A stretch of 64,000 bases of DNA, taken from the NCBI RefSeq assembly GCF_910588665.1, contig NZ_CAJUPR010000001.1, forward strand, positions 201,300-265,299. The letters run 5' to 3'. Positions 19,041-27,808 of the stretch are shown here, in pieces; positions within the stretch are counted from its first letter, which is position 1, and each line of letters begins with the position of its first letter. This DNA is from an uncultured Brachyspira sp. (lineage in GTDB: Bacteria > Spirochaetota > Brachyspiria > Brachyspirales > Brachyspiraceae). The notes beneath the pieces are model-generated. The model had not been told where the DNA came from. It was given only the letters and a program-made list of their open reading frames with translations, and made no database searches. The position numbers and the translations under genes were made by a program.

Positions 19041-20073
19041 CGGCAATCAAGGTTTCTTCTAAAGCCTGCATATATTCTCTGGCTCTTGAGACATTCGGAT
19101 TTACAGGATATTCTGAAACAAATATGTCTAAAGCTTTATAAGAATCTGAATATCTTCCGACTTTAAAATATGATAATCCTATATAAAGCAAAGCTTCAGA
19201 ATCTAAAGTATAAACATTATTAAGCCTTACTCTGCTGTAATATTCAATAGCCTTATTATAATTCTTTTCATTATAGTATGACTGAGCTATTTTAAATAAA
19301 GCTTCTTCTGCATATTCCGTTCTAGGGAATAATGCTGCTATTTTTGTATAATACATTCTCGATTTTATATAATTGGTTTCCGTAAAAGTTTTATGCGCCA
19401 TAGCCGGAACTTGTATTAAATATGTTCTTACAACTTCATTATAATATATGCTTGTTTTATTATATTTAAGAAAATCCTCATAGGTTTCAAAGGCTCTGTC
19501 ATATTCGTTCATATTGAAATAAACTCTTGCTCTTCCGAGAACTGCTAATTCTCCGTCATATCTTAAAAAATAACTTAGTGCTTCGCCGTATTTTTTCTGT
19601 AAAAATAATTGATATCCGTATTGTATATTTATCTTTGATGCTAAAATAGGATCCGTTATTTTCAGATTCTCCTGAAGCTTAGATATTATATAAGGATCCG
19701 CATTATTTTCCAATCTGGATATGTCGGCATAAGCTAAAACGGCATTTATAGAGTACTGTGCAAAATTAGGATTGTTAATTATGCCTGCAAGTCTTTCCTT
19801 TGCCAAAGAATATTTTTTCAGTCTTTTTAAAGAATCAGCCACCATAAAATAGGATTCCGCTATATTATTTACAGGTCTTGACTTGCTGTCTATAGATAGG
19901 TATTCATTTAAATTGTTAATAGCTTCATTGTAGTTTTCTATCTCATAGCTTCTTTTTCCCTTTTGAAAATATCTTTCAGGAGAAGATAATTCTGAAACTT
20001 TAGTTATAAACACCCCTATTAATATTGCCACTATAGTTATAACAGATGCTAAAACTGCCGCATAAGTTTTCAT
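19033..20073 (-). CDS. Membrane-anchored TPR protein
   Basis: 346 aa. One hydrophobic segment (residues 7-25) anchors a long periplasmic or cytoplasmic TPR solenoid; at least seven repeats are visible (for example RYFQKGKRSYEIENYNEAI, FKIAQSYYNEKNYNKAIEYY, LLYIGLSYFKVGRYSDSYKA). The C-terminal repeats resemble BamD/YbgF-type outer-membrane assembly adaptors, though no lipobox is present. It is the second gene of a pair, 23 bp after the Fn3/TPR protein, so the two probably function together in the envelope. The specific role is unknown. Confidence 0.75.
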   Translation of the reverse strand: MKTYAAVLASVITIVAILIGVFITKVSELSSPERYFQKGKRSYEIENYNEAINNLNEYLSIDSKSRPVNNIAESYFMVADSLKRLKKYSLAKERLAGIINNPNFAQYSINAVLAYADISRLENNADPYIISKLQENLKITDPILASKINIQYGYQLFLQKKYGEALSYFLRYDGELAVLGRARVYFNMNEYDRAFETYEDFLKYNKTSIYYNEVVRTYLIQVPAMAHKTFTETNYIKSRMYYTKIAALFPRTEYAEEALFKIAQSYYNEKNYNKAIEYYSRVRLNNVYTLDSEALLYIGLSYFKVGRYSDSYKALDIFVSEYPVNPNVSRAREYMQALEETLIAVN

Positions 20074-20096
20074 AAAATTATTACCGCCTTTTTACA

Positions 20097-20996
20097 TTAT
20101 AAATCGCTCAAAACCTGATTAATCCAAAAATTAACCTCTTTGGAATTATAGTTTTTTATGCGATTAAGAGCATCTAATGCATCCTTTTTCCTTCCTAGAT
20201 ATTTACAGCATTTAGCCAAAAGTAAATTAATATCATAGTACAAATTTTTATTTACATTATTTCCAGATAATGGAGATAATATAGAATATGTCTGTAAATA
20301 ATTTCCTCTTTTAAACTCTGCCAATGCTCTGTTATATTCCGATTTATGTCTATTATAATTTGCATTATTATTATTAATTGTATTTGTAACCGTATAAATA
20401 TTTGTAACGAAATATGTATTTGTAACTAAAATAAAATTGGTTGCATATTTTAAATTATTATTATATGCATTTTCTGTATTATTAGTATTAATATTATAAT
20501 ATGACGATCCTTTATTATCGGATATTCCTTCAAATAATACGGATAAGGTATCAATATTTTCTTCGCCATTATAAAAAACTAAATCTCCCATATATGAAAC
20601 CACAGCATAATAATATTTAGATGTAATTACAGGTCTGTCTAATATTGTATATATTTTTGATGTATTGCTTGCCTTTATATAATCCACAACCTTAGAATCT
20701 ATTAATGAAGATTTGCCTATTATGGGGCTTGTACTTCTGTAAACATAATACACCAAATTATTATCGTTTATTCCTTCCCATTGTATAGATACTATATTGC
20801 CGTTTGCATCTGAAACGGAAGCATTTATTTTTGTTACAAATTTTTCGGCATTAGGCAAATCATTAATTAATGCTTCATCATAATATGCAGATGAAGTCTG
20901 GGTATATAAAATATTAATTGATATATAAAAAAATATTATGCTTACGAATGCAGATAATATGTAAATACTTGTTTTTCTATTACTTTTTTTATTCAT
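20097..20996 (-). CDS. Membrane-anchored protein with Fn3-like and TPR-like regions
   Basis: 299 aa, unrecognised as a whole. A transmembrane segment (residues 11-31) is followed by an Fn3-like module at about 55-150 (NGNIVSIQWEGI ... YVYRSTSPI ... YYYAVVSYMG), an Asn/Thr-rich spacer with TNTYFVTN, TNIYTVTN repeats at about 190-215, and a C-terminal helical TPR-like end (EFKRGNYLQTYSILSPL, LAKCCKYLGRKKDALDAL). First gene of a two-gene operon with the TPR protein downstream. It probably acts on the outside of the inner membrane; no enzymatic motif is visible. Confidence 0.6.
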   Translation of the reverse strand: MNKKSNRKTSIYILSAFVSIIFFYISINILYTQTSSAYYDEALINDLPNAEKFVTKINASVSDANGNIVSIQWEGINDNNLVYYVYRSTSPIIGKSSLIDSKVVDYIKASNTSKIYTILDRPVITSKYYYAVVSYMGDLVFYNGEENIDTLSVLFEGISDNKGSSYYNINTNNTENAYNNNLKYATNFILVTNTYFVTNIYTVTNTINNNNANYNRHKSEYNRALAEFKRGNYLQTYSILSPLSGNNVNKNLYYDINLLLAKCCKYLGRKKDALDALNRIKNYNSKEVNFWINQVLSDL

Positions 20997-21122
20997 ACAA
21001 TTATCCCATATTTGCTTTTAAAATTTTCGGAAATTAACTATATAAAATTTAATAATTAAAAAACAATATGTTAAACTATTTATATGTTATAAAAATACGG
21101 AAAATAAAATCATATAAAAATA

Positions 21123-21980
21123 TTATATTTTTTCCATTCCTATGGCAGTTAAAAATCCAACGCACATAGATATAACCGCAGATGCAAGCATAGGCATGCT
21201 TAAAGATGTAATATTGGGCCATAAGCTTAAAAATGATATTATTATAATACCTAGTACAAATCCGAATAAAACAGATTTATATTTTTGAATTAATATAGTT
21301 ACAAGTTTTGATATTGCAAATATTCCTATAATAATCCCTAATCCTAAAAATACTAAAGGTATTAAAAACTGCAAATTAAAAGTATCAAAAAATGCCGATA
21401 TAAAGTAGGATATATTTTTATATTCTCCGAGTATAAGTAAAAGCAAAGAACCTGATATTCCTGGTATAACCATAGCCGCAGCTGCTGCAATACCGCATAG
21501 AAATAATTTAATGCCGTAAAGTATTGAAAAGCCGCCCATATATGTAGTTTCTCCTACTGAATTATTTATATCAAAATATACAAATATAGCCATAATAAAA
21601 GCCCCTGCAAAAAATGCAGCAAAAACTTTAAAATTAAATTTTTCTACCGTTTTAGTTATAAAAGGTAATGAACCTAGTATAAGACCTGCAAAAAATATTT
21701 TTGTGGGTATGGGATAGTAGGTAAATGTATAATTGATAAGTTTCAGAAATAATGCTATGGAAATAGCAGCCCCTAAAGCTATAGGAATTAATACTTTTAA
21801 GCTTTCTTTAATATCGTTCCATTGTAATTTTATTAATGCTGTCGGAAGAACGGATATTGAATATGTAAGCTTTTCATATATTCCAAGTACAAAAGCTATA
21901 GTTCCTCCTGAAACTCCAGGAATGGCGTTTGCAATGCCTATTGCCATTCCTTTTACAAAATATGATATGTAGTTTTTCAT
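21123..21980 (-). CDS. DUF368 membrane protein, PopT-type undecaprenyl-phosphate translocase
   Basis: 285 aa with about eight to nine hydrophobic helices. The N-terminal GMAIGIANAIPGVSGGTIAFVLGIYE and the internal near-repeat AMVIPGISGSLLLLILGEYK are the DUF368 signature and suggest an inverted-repeat fold. DUF368 proteins (PopT) have been reported to return undecaprenyl phosphate across the inner membrane for reuse in wall synthesis; the assignment here rests on family membership. Ribosome site AAGAGG. It ends in an AT-rich gap before the TPR operon and lies downstream of ridA, from which a terminator separates it. Confidence 0.85.
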   Translation of the reverse strand: MKNYISYFVKGMAIGIANAIPGVSGGTIAFVLGIYEKLTYSISVLPTALIKLQWNDIKESLKVLIPIALGAAISIALFLKLINYTFTYYPIPTKIFFAGLILGSLPFITKTVEKFNFKVFAAFFAGAFIMAIFVYFDINNSVGETTYMGGFSILYGIKLFLCGIAAAAAMVIPGISGSLLLLILGEYKNISYFISAFFDTFNLQFLIPLVFLGLGIIIGIFAISKLVTILIQKYKSVLFGFVLGIIIISFLSLWPNITSLSMPMLASAVISMCVGFLTAIGMEKI

Positions 21981-22018
21981 GTTTTCCTCTTAAATTAATT
22001 ATAATTTTTTTATGGTAT

Positions 22019-22051
22019 AAAAAAGCCATGAATATAAAAAATACTCATGGC
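22019..22051 (-). terminator. Intrinsic terminator of ridA
   Basis: Stem GCCATGA / TCATGGC with an extended AT part, followed on the minus strand by six T. Confidence 0.75.
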
Positions 22052-22072
22052 ATTTTGTATAAATATTAATAA

Positions 22073-22456
22073 TCAGCTTATAACGGCTATTATTTCAATT
22101 TCGATTAAAGCGTCTTTCGGCAAAGATTTTACTGCAATCGTACTTCTTGCAGGCGGATTTTCATGGAAATATGTTCCGTATACTTCATTGAATGATGCAA
22201 AATTATACATATCTGTTAAAAAACAGGTGGTTTTTATAATGTTGGCCATAGTTAGATTTTCTGATTCTAAAAGACCTTTAATATTTTCCATTACTCTTTC
22301 AGTTTGTTTTTTTATATCGTTTTCAGCCATATTGCCGCTTACAGGATCCAAAGGTATTTGACCTGAAGCAAAAATGAAATTTCCGCTCTTTACAGCTTGA
22401 GAATAAGGTCCTATAGTCTGCGGAGCTTTATGTGTTTTTATCATTTTTTTATCCAT
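22073..22456 (-). CDS. ridA: RidA family enamine/imine deaminase
   Basis: Hydrolyses reactive 2-aminoacrylate-type enamines formed by PLP enzymes. 127 aa, normal length. GPYSQAV (16-22), FIFASGQIPLDP (28-39), Arg104 in PPARSTIAV (binds the substrate carboxylate) and the ALIEIEIIAV end are the family motifs; together they support an active RidA rather than a degenerate relative. An AAGGAG ribosome site lies 9 bp from the chosen ATG. Divergent from aroE, with 192 bp between them, and terminated by its own hairpin. Confidence 0.93.
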   Translation of the reverse strand: MDKKMIKTHKAPQTIGPYSQAVKSGNFIFASGQIPLDPVSGNMAENDIKKQTERVMENIKGLLESENLTMANIIKTTCFLTDMYNFASFNEVYGTYFHENPPARSTIAVKSLPKDALIEIEIIAVIS

Positions 22457-22590
22457 TTCTTAATACTCCTTTTATGATATATATTAAAAAAAATCTTCAG
22501 TTTTTATTATGTTAATTATAATTATTTTTTGATAAAATATCAAGTAATTTATATGCTGTTTTTATATTGAATAAATATAAATATTTATAT

Positions 22591-22618
22591 TTGACAATAA
22601 TAAAAATTATATTAGTAT
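22591..22618 (+). promoter_or_regulatory. aroE-aroD promoter
   Basis: TTGACA (22591-22596), 16-bp spacer, TAGTAT (22613-22618). The predicted start lies about 25 nt before the aroE ATG, leaving space for the AAAGG ribosome site. Confidence 0.55.
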
Positions 22619-22648
22619 ATGCAGTAATATTATTAAAGGTTTTTATTT

Positions 22649-23497
22649 ATGAAAATAGATTCTTACACAATATTAACGGCTTTATTTGCATCTCCCTGCA
22701 GGCATAGTATTTCGCCTATTATGCATAATGAAGCTTTTAATAAGCTCAGTCTTAATTATGCATATTTGTCATTTGAAGTGGATAAAAATAATTTGGAAGA
22801 TGCTGTAAATTCAATAAGAACTCTTAATATGAGGGGGGCTAATCTTTCAATGCCTAATAAAAAAGAGGTAATAAAATATTTAGATAAATTGTCAAAATCA
22901 GCAGAGCTTTCGCAAAGTGTTAACACCATAGTAAATGATAATGGAATTCTTATAGGATACAGTACAGACGGAGAGGGCTTCATAAAATCATTAGAAGAAG
23001 AACAGGTATTTATAAAAAATAAAAATATTGTAATATTGGGTATTGGAGGAGCTTCTATTGCTGTAATATCTCAGGCAGCATTATATGGAGTAAAAGAAAT
23101 ATCTGTATTTAAAAGAGATACTAATTGGATAGAACAAAAAAATATTATTGACAATATTTCCGATAAAACAGGCTGCAGTATAAAACTATTCTCTTTAGAA
23201 GATAAAAATATATTAAAAAAAGAGATTGATAAAAGTTCTGTACTAATTAATGCTACAAGCGTGGGAATGAAAGAAAATACATCTTTAATAGAAGATAAAT
23301 CATTTTTCAGAAATGATTTGATTGTAGCAGATTGTATTTACAGTCCTGCTAAAACTAAACTGCTTCATATAGCGGAAAAAGAAGGATGCAGAATTATAAA
23401 CGGCATGGGTATGCTGTTATATCAGGGGGCTTTGGCTTTTGAGCTTTGGACTAATGAAAAAATGCCTGTGGAATATATAAAAAGTATTATATTTTAA
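22649..23497 (+). CDS. aroE: Shikimate dehydrogenase
   Basis: Reduces 3-dehydroshikimate to shikimate with NADPH. 282 aa. SPCRHSISPIMHN at 15-27 contacts shikimate; the catalytic Lys is Lys71 in MPNKKEV (usually PHK) and the partner Asp is Asp107 in STDGEGF. The NADP-binding loop GIGGASIAV follows near residue 132, and the C-terminal GMGMLLYQGALAFELWT is typical. aroD begins 24 bp downstream, so the two sequential steps form an operon. Confidence 0.95.
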   Translation: MKIDSYTILTALFASPCRHSISPIMHNEAFNKLSLNYAYLSFEVDKNNLEDAVNSIRTLNMRGANLSMPNKKEVIKYLDKLSKSAELSQSVNTIVNDNGILIGYSTDGEGFIKSLEEEQVFIKNKNIVILGIGGASIAVISQAALYGVKEISVFKRDTNWIEQKNIIDNISDKTGCSIKLFSLEDKNILKKEIDKSSVLINATSVGMKENTSLIEDKSFFRNDLIVADCIYSPAKTKLLHIAEKEGCRIINGMGMLLYQGALAFELWTNEKMPVEYIKSIIF

Positions 23498-23521
23498 TAA
23501 TTATTGAGGTATATAAGCAGC

Positions 23522-24292
23522 ATGGAAAACATAGTAAAAATAAGAAATATAAAGCTTGGAGAAGGAATCCCTAAAATATGCATACCTGTAATTGAAAAAA
23601 ATGAAAAAGATATAATAAAGTATATAAAAGAAATAAATAAACTTCCTGCTGATATTATTGAATGGAGAGCCGATTTTTATATAAATGATATTTCAAAATA
23701 TGATAATAACTTTGACGATATAGCAGCATTTTCAAAGGAAATACAAAAAACATCAAATAAACCAGTAATATTTACATTAAGAAGCCTGAAAGAGGGAGGA
23801 AATATAAAATATAATATATATGGAGATATAATGAGCCTATACAATATAATTATAGAAAGCAGATGTTTTGAATTGATAGATTTGGAATTATTTTCTTTTA
23901 AGGAAAATGATATTAAAAACTTAATAAAATTATCAAATTTTAATAATATAAAAACTATAATATCGAATCATGATTTCAGTAAAACACCTTCAAAAAAAGA
24001 AATAATATCAAGAATAAAAAAAATGATAAAATTAAAATGCGACATATCTAAAACTGCTTATATGCCTAAAAACAGGAAAGATGTTATAACTTTATTAGAT
24101 GCATCAAGCGAAATAAAAAATTTTCCCGTAATAGCAATATCTATGGGGGAAATAGGAGCTATTACAAGAATATTCGGTTCCGTATTAACTTTTGCATCAG
24201 CCAAGCGCTCATCGGCTCCAGGGCAAATAGAAACTATGAAATTAAAATATATATTAGACAGTATATATACAAAAAATAAAATACATTTATAA
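23522..24292 (+). CDS. aroD: Type I 3-dehydroquinate dehydratase
   Basis: Dehydrates 3-dehydroquinate to 3-dehydroshikimate, the step before AroE. 256 aa from the ATG at 23522 (MENIVKIRN), which has a GAGGT ribosome site about 11 bp upstream; an in-frame TTG at 23504 is less likely. Class I features: EWRADFY near residue 44 (substrate carboxylate region), the catalytic His in ISNHDFSKTP and the Schiff-base Lys in SKTAYMPKNRKD, then SMGEIGAITRI and RSSAPGQI. It ends at a bidirectional terminator shared with the opposing transporter gene. Confidence 0.93.
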   Translation: MENIVKIRNIKLGEGIPKICIPVIEKNEKDIIKYIKEINKLPADIIEWRADFYINDISKYDNNFDDIAAFSKEIQKTSNKPVIFTLRSLKEGGNIKYNIYGDIMSLYNIIIESRCFELIDLELFSFKENDIKNLIKLSNFNNIKTIISNHDFSKTPSKKEIISRIKKMIKLKCDISKTAYMPKNRKDVITLLDASSEIKNFPVIAISMGEIGAITRIFGSVLTFASAKRSSAPGQIETMKLKYILDSIYTKNKIHL

Positions 24293-24296
24293 AAAT

Positions 24297-24337
24297 AAAA
24301 AAGCGTATATTATTTATTTTAATATATACGCTTTTTT
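24297..24337. terminator. Bidirectional terminator between aroD and the solute-binding protein gene
   Basis: Stem AAAAAAGCGTATATTA paired with its near-complement ending CGCTTTTTT; A and T tracts on the two sides serve both convergent genes. Confidence 0.85.
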
Positions 24338-24348
24338 AATAAAAAATT

Positions 24349-25164
24349 TTATTTTAAAACTATATTTTTTCCGAACCATTTTGAAGATATTTCAGCCGCA
24401 CTTCCGTCTGCTCTCATTTCATCTAATATTCTATCAACTTCAGCTAAAAGCTTTATATCGTATTTTCTAAATCCTATACCGTAAAGCTCGTCTGTCAAAG
24501 GACTATTTTCCACTACAACAAAAGGAACTTGTTTATCTGCAATATAATACTGAGCTGCAACCTCATCTATAATAACCGCATCTATTCTTTTTGCCTGTAA
24601 ATCTAAAAATGCATTAACATTAACATCATATCTTCGGATTTCTTTAGCGGATTTGCTTGAAGGATCTGCGCTTAATGCCTCATCGTTGCTTCCTACCTGA
24701 ACGCCCAATATTTTGCCTGAAAGATCTTCTTTAGAATTAATTGATGCATCATCTTTATATTTTACTATGACAAGTCTGTTATTAAGATAAGGCTTAGAAA
24801 AATTAATCTGCTGTTTTCTGGCTTCATTGATGGTAACTCCATTCCATAAAACATCAATATCGCCTTTATTAAGACTTAATATTGAACTAGACCATTCTAT
24901 AGGTTTTATCTCCAATTCAACTCCGAGTCTTTTTGCAGTTTCTCTTGCCAAATCAATATCAAAGCCCACAACCTCTCCGTTTGCATCTCTAAATCCCATA
25001 GGAGCAAAAGTATCATCTAAGCCTAAAACTAATTTTCCTGAATCTTTAACTTTTTGAAGAGAAGTATCTTCTGATGTGTTATTTGATGCATTTTCTTTAT
25101 TATTACAGGAGCTTATAATAAATAAAAAAAGAATTAATAATAAAGATTTTAATGTATGTTTCAT
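24349..25164 (-). CDS. Amino-acid ABC transporter solute-binding lipoprotein (SBP_bac_3)
   Basis: 271 aa. A lipoprotein signal peptide ends at Cys20 (FIISSC). The mature protein follows the family-3 binding protein pattern: GKLVLGLDDTFAPMGFRDANGEVVGFDIDLA, PIEWSSSILSLNKGDIDVLWNG and MTINEARKQ-like NEARKQQINFSKPY, and the late YGIGFRKYD. It should bind a polar amino acid outside the inner membrane and deliver it to the permease/ATPase encoded just upstream (174 bp away). It has its own promoter, which shares an element with the permease promoter, and a long leader of about 125-130 nt. The exact ligand cannot be read. Confidence 0.9.
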   Translation of the reverse strand: MKHTLKSLLLILFLFIISSCNNKENASNNTSEDTSLQKVKDSGKLVLGLDDTFAPMGFRDANGEVVGFDIDLARETAKRLGVELEIKPIEWSSSILSLNKGDIDVLWNGVTINEARKQQINFSKPYLNNRLVIVKYKDDASINSKEDLSGKILGVQVGSNDEALSADPSSKSAKEIRRYDVNVNAFLDLQAKRIDAVIIDEVAAQYYIADKQVPFVVVENSPLTDELYGIGFRKYDIKLLAEVDRILDEMRADGSAAEISSKWFGKNIVLK

Positions 25165-25299
25165 AATTTTTTCTCCTTAAAAATAATTTAATAATTTTTT
25201 ATATTATAAAACTTCGGCAGAATAAAATTCCTGATTTTAATTATTGTTAAAAAACAATAGCATATACAGAAATATTATATATTCTGCAACTATTTATAA

Positions 25300-25327
25300 A
25301 TAGTAATACTATTTAAGAAAATGTCAA
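25300..25327 (-). promoter_or_regulatory. Promoter and operator-like palindromes of the solute-binding protein gene
   Basis: Minus strand TTGACA (25322-25327), 16-bp spacer, TACTAT (25300-25305). The spacer and -10 box carry AATAGTATTACTATT, a 15-bp palindrome, which overlaps a second 16-bp palindrome ACTATTTATAAATAGT at 25289-25304. The spacer element recurs at the same offset in the permease promoter. Confidence 0.6.
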
Positions 25328-25338
25328 TACAAAATTAA

Positions 25339-26121
25339 TTATTTATGAAAAATCTTATTTAAAAAATCTTTAATTCTTTCATTGTCTTGATTATTAAAAA
25401 AATTATCCGAAGTATCCATAGCAATTATTTTTCCCGCATCCATAAAGGCAATATTTGTTGAGAGTTCATATACAAAGCTCATTTCATGGCTTACAATTAT
25501 CATAGTCATTTTTTCTTTAGCAAGTTCTTTTAATACAGTTAAAACCTCTCCTATAAGTTCAGGGTCCAATGCCGATGTCGGCTCATCACAGAGAAGTATT
25601 TCAGGCTTCATAGCCAAAGCCCTAGCAATGGCAACTCTCTGCTTCTGTCCGCCTGATAATTCATTAGGATAACTGTCTCTTTTATGCTTAAGACCGACAC
25701 TGTCAAGTAATTTTAATGCTTCTTCTGAAGCTTCTTCTTTATTTTGCTTCTTTACTATAACTGGAGCTTCTATTATATTTTCTAATGCTGTTTTATGCGG
25801 AAATAAATTAAAATGCTGAAATATCATTCCTATTTTTTCCTTACGCTTCATAAAATCAGAATGCATAATATTTAAAGATTTTTCTCCTTCTTTTCTGCAA
25901 AATAAAACCTCATTATCTATATAAACTTCTCCGTAATCTGGTTCTTCTATTTGTATAATATTTCTAAGAAGCGAGCTTTTGCCAGCACCTGAAGGTCCTA
26001 TAATGGAAAGTATATCTCCTTTATTAACTGTAAGCGACACTCCGTTTATAGCAGGGGTATCTTTATAATATTTTTTTATATTTACCGCTTTTAAATTAAT
26101 TTCTTTAGTTCCTAATGACAT
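25339..26121 (-). CDS. Amino-acid ABC transporter ATP-binding protein (GlnQ/HisP type)
   Basis: 260 aa from the ATG at 26121 (MSLGTKEINL), which has GGAG 8 bp before it; an earlier in-frame start would add 13 residues with poor support. Walker A GPSGAGKSSLLR, Q-loop IFQHFNLFPHKTALENI, signature LSGGQKQRVAIARAL, Walker B LLCDEPTSALDPE and the switch His in VSHEMSFVYE are all intact. The QHFNLFPHKT sequence is characteristic of polar amino-acid importers. It overlaps the upstream permease gene by 17 bp. Confidence 0.95.
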   Translation of the reverse strand: MSLGTKEINLKAVNIKKYYKDTPAINGVSLTVNKGDILSIIGPSGAGKSSLLRNIIQIEEPDYGEVYIDNEVLFCRKEGEKSLNIMHSDFMKRKEKIGMIFQHFNLFPHKTALENIIEAPVIVKKQNKEEASEEALKLLDSVGLKHKRDSYPNELSGGQKQRVAIARALAMKPEILLCDEPTSALDPELIGEVLTVLKELAKEKMTMIIVSHEMSFVYELSTNIAFMDAGKIIAMDTSDNFFNNQDNERIKDFLNKIFHK

Positions 26122-26755
26122 ATTTTTTCTCCAATTGTCTGAATGCAAACACAAGCACATAAGTAAACAGCAAATATATAATGGCGGCTATTAAAAAAGG
26201 AAGCAATTTGTAATCTCTTGTAAGTATCTGCCTTGCATGCAGCATCAAATCTCCTATGCCAAGAACTATAACTAAAGAAGTATCTTTTATTAGATTGATA
26301 GCTTCATTTGATAGAGGCGGCAATACTCTTCTAAATGCCTGCGGAAGAATTATTCTAGTCATAATCTGTCTGTAGCTTAGATTAAGGGCAAATCCTGCTT
26401 CATACTGTCCTTTTTCTATACTTTCAATACCTCCTCTGAATATTTCCATAAGATAAGCGGAATAGTTAAGTATAAAAGTTATTGCAGCTGATGTAAATGC
26501 AGGAAAAACTATTGTATTATTGGTTATAAGAGGAAGCCCGTAATAAAAAAATATAAGCTGAAGTATCAAAGGTGTTCCTCTGAATATCCAAGCATATATA
26601 TCAAAAATATATCTTAAGAACTTAGGTGCGCTGAACTGCAAAGCAGCAAAAATCATAGATAATGGAAGCGAAAATACTGCAGTTATGAAGTAAAGACATA
26701 ATGTTATGTATGTTCCTTTAAGAAGATATAAAGTAGTAGATATTACATAATCCAT
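26105..26755 (-). CDS. Amino-acid ABC transporter permease (HisM/GlnP type)
   Basis: 216 aa from ATG 26755 (MDYVISTTLYLLKG); a TTG at 26767 would add four residues. About five transmembrane helices; GTPLILQLIFFYYGLP is a family motif, and the EAA loop that contacts the ATPase is EAGFALNLSYRQIMTRIILPQ (in part). It is the first gene of the transport operon. No strong ribosome site is visible. The promoter 45-72 bp upstream shares an element with the solute-binding protein promoter. Confidence 0.92.
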   Translation of the reverse strand: MDYVISTTLYLLKGTYITLCLYFITAVFSLPLSMIFAALQFSAPKFLRYIFDIYAWIFRGTPLILQLIFFYYGLPLITNNTIVFPAFTSAAITFILNYSAYLMEIFRGGIESIEKGQYEAGFALNLSYRQIMTRIILPQAFRRVLPPLSNEAINLIKDTSLVIVLGIGDLMLHARQILTRDYKLLPFLIAAIIYLLFTYVLVFAFRQLEKKYVIRN

Positions 26756-26799
26756 AAATACAGCCAATAATTATTTTTTATTAAATTAATCAGAATGCC

Positions 26800-26827
26800 A
26801 TTATAATACTATTTACAAAAATATCAA
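26800..26827 (-). promoter_or_regulatory. Promoter of the permease-ATPase operon
   Basis: Minus strand TTGATA (26822-26827), 16-bp spacer, TATAAT (26800-26805). The plus-strand ATACTATTTA (26806-26815) fills the spacer exactly as it does at 25306-25315. Confidence 0.65.
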
Positions 26828-26971
26828 TATAAAAGAATTTTTACTGTAAATAATATTTATATATATTTTAATTTATTATCATAAATAAAAAATCTATGTA
26901 TTAAATGTATTGTAAAATATAATAAAGAATATAATTTAAGTAAATTTTTTGTAAATTTAATGTAAAATATA

Positions 26972-26999
26972 TTGACAAAATCTTCGTTTGAGTTATGCT
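26972..26999 (+). promoter_or_regulatory. Promoter of the first PepSY-like gene
   Basis: TTGACA (26972-26977), 16-bp spacer, TATGCT (26994-26999). It predicts a leader of about 48 nt ending in a strong AAGGAG site (27040-27045). Confidence 0.6.
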
Positions 27000-27053
27000 A
27001 ATAATTGTAAAGATAATTTACATAGATAGCAAATTTATTAAGGAGATTTTACT

Positions 27054-27485
27054 ATGACTAAAAAATTATTCGCTTTATTAATAACTTTAACAATATTTTC
27101 ATATTCAAGCGCTTTTGCAGACTGGATAGTTCCTGCTTCTTCACTTCCTCAGAATGCCAGAAACTTTATTAATCAGGTTTATCCTAATGCCCAGATATGG
27201 AAAGTTGAGAGAGACGGAGGAAAATTTGAAGTTAAATTGTCAAACGGCTGTGAAATAGATTTTTTCTATAACGGAGAATGGGAAAGCATAGACGCTAAAT
27301 ATAATACAGTTCCTTTCAGGGCTTTGCCTCAGACGGTTGCTAATACCGTTAAAAATACTTATCCTCAGGCAGTAATAATAGATGCTGAAAAGGAATGGGG
27401 TAATTATAAAATAAAATTAAATAACTTTATGGAATTATTTATAACCTCAGACGGTCAATTGATGGGACAGAAATTTGACGATTAA
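27054..27485 (+). CDS. Secreted PepSY-like periplasmic protein (paralogue 1)
   Basis: 143 aa. A Sec signal peptide (KKLFALLITLTIFSYSSAFA, residues 3-22) is followed by two copies of a PepSY-like unit of about 60 residues: LPQNARNFINQVYPNAQIWKVERDGGKFEVKL then LPQTVANTVKNTYPQAVIIDAEKEWGNYKIKL (each summarised, not contiguous). Proteins with this double PepSY_like (DUF2874) architecture are exported and of unknown function. A strong promoter and AAGGAG site suggest high expression. A paralogue with the same C-terminal GQKFDD lies at 53739. A terminator follows 38 bp downstream. Confidence 0.85.
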   Translation: MTKKLFALLITLTIFSYSSAFADWIVPASSLPQNARNFINQVYPNAQIWKVERDGGKFEVKLSNGCEIDFFYNGEWESIDAKYNTVPFRALPQTVANTVKNTYPQAVIIDAEKEWGNYKIKLNNFMELFITSDGQLMGQKFDD

Positions 27486-27808
27486 TAATAAATTATATAC
27501 TTAAATATTATAAAAAATACTTAATTAAGAGAGGGTTGTAAAAAACTCTCTCTTAATTTTTATATATAAAAATAGGCATAGATTTAATAGAAGCTTATAC
27601 GCCGATTGATTTTATAAAACTTTTTGTATTTACTTAAAATTTTTATTATGCTATTCTTTGCCTGCATAATTTTATAATAAAAAATTATGAATGTATGACA
27701 AACTTATTCAGCAATTAAAAAATAACAAAGCGGGCAGCGAACCTATAACAATTTTAATTTATATAGTCTGTCATTGAGTTTTAAGGATAACAGCAAAAAG
27801 GAGCAAAA
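27486..27808. other. 323-bp intergenic region
   Basis: Holds the terminator of the PepSY-like gene (27523-27561), then AT-rich sequence, a GC-richer patch (27724-27745, CAAAGCGGGCAGCGAACC) that resembles the flank of the dispersed repeat at 11067, and an AAGGAG ribosome site for the next gene. A short open stretch at about 27575-27640 (IDLIEAYTPIDFIKLF) has no start and may be a fossil. Confidence 0.5.
27523..27561 (+). terminator. Intrinsic terminator of the first PepSY-like gene
   Basis: Stem AATTAAGAGAG / CTCTCTTAATT followed by five T. Confidence 0.85.

Noticed and set aside
23504..23521. TTG start of aroD 18 bp upstream
   Set aside because: The ATG at 23522 has the GAGGT site at a good distance, and the extra residues would cover that site.
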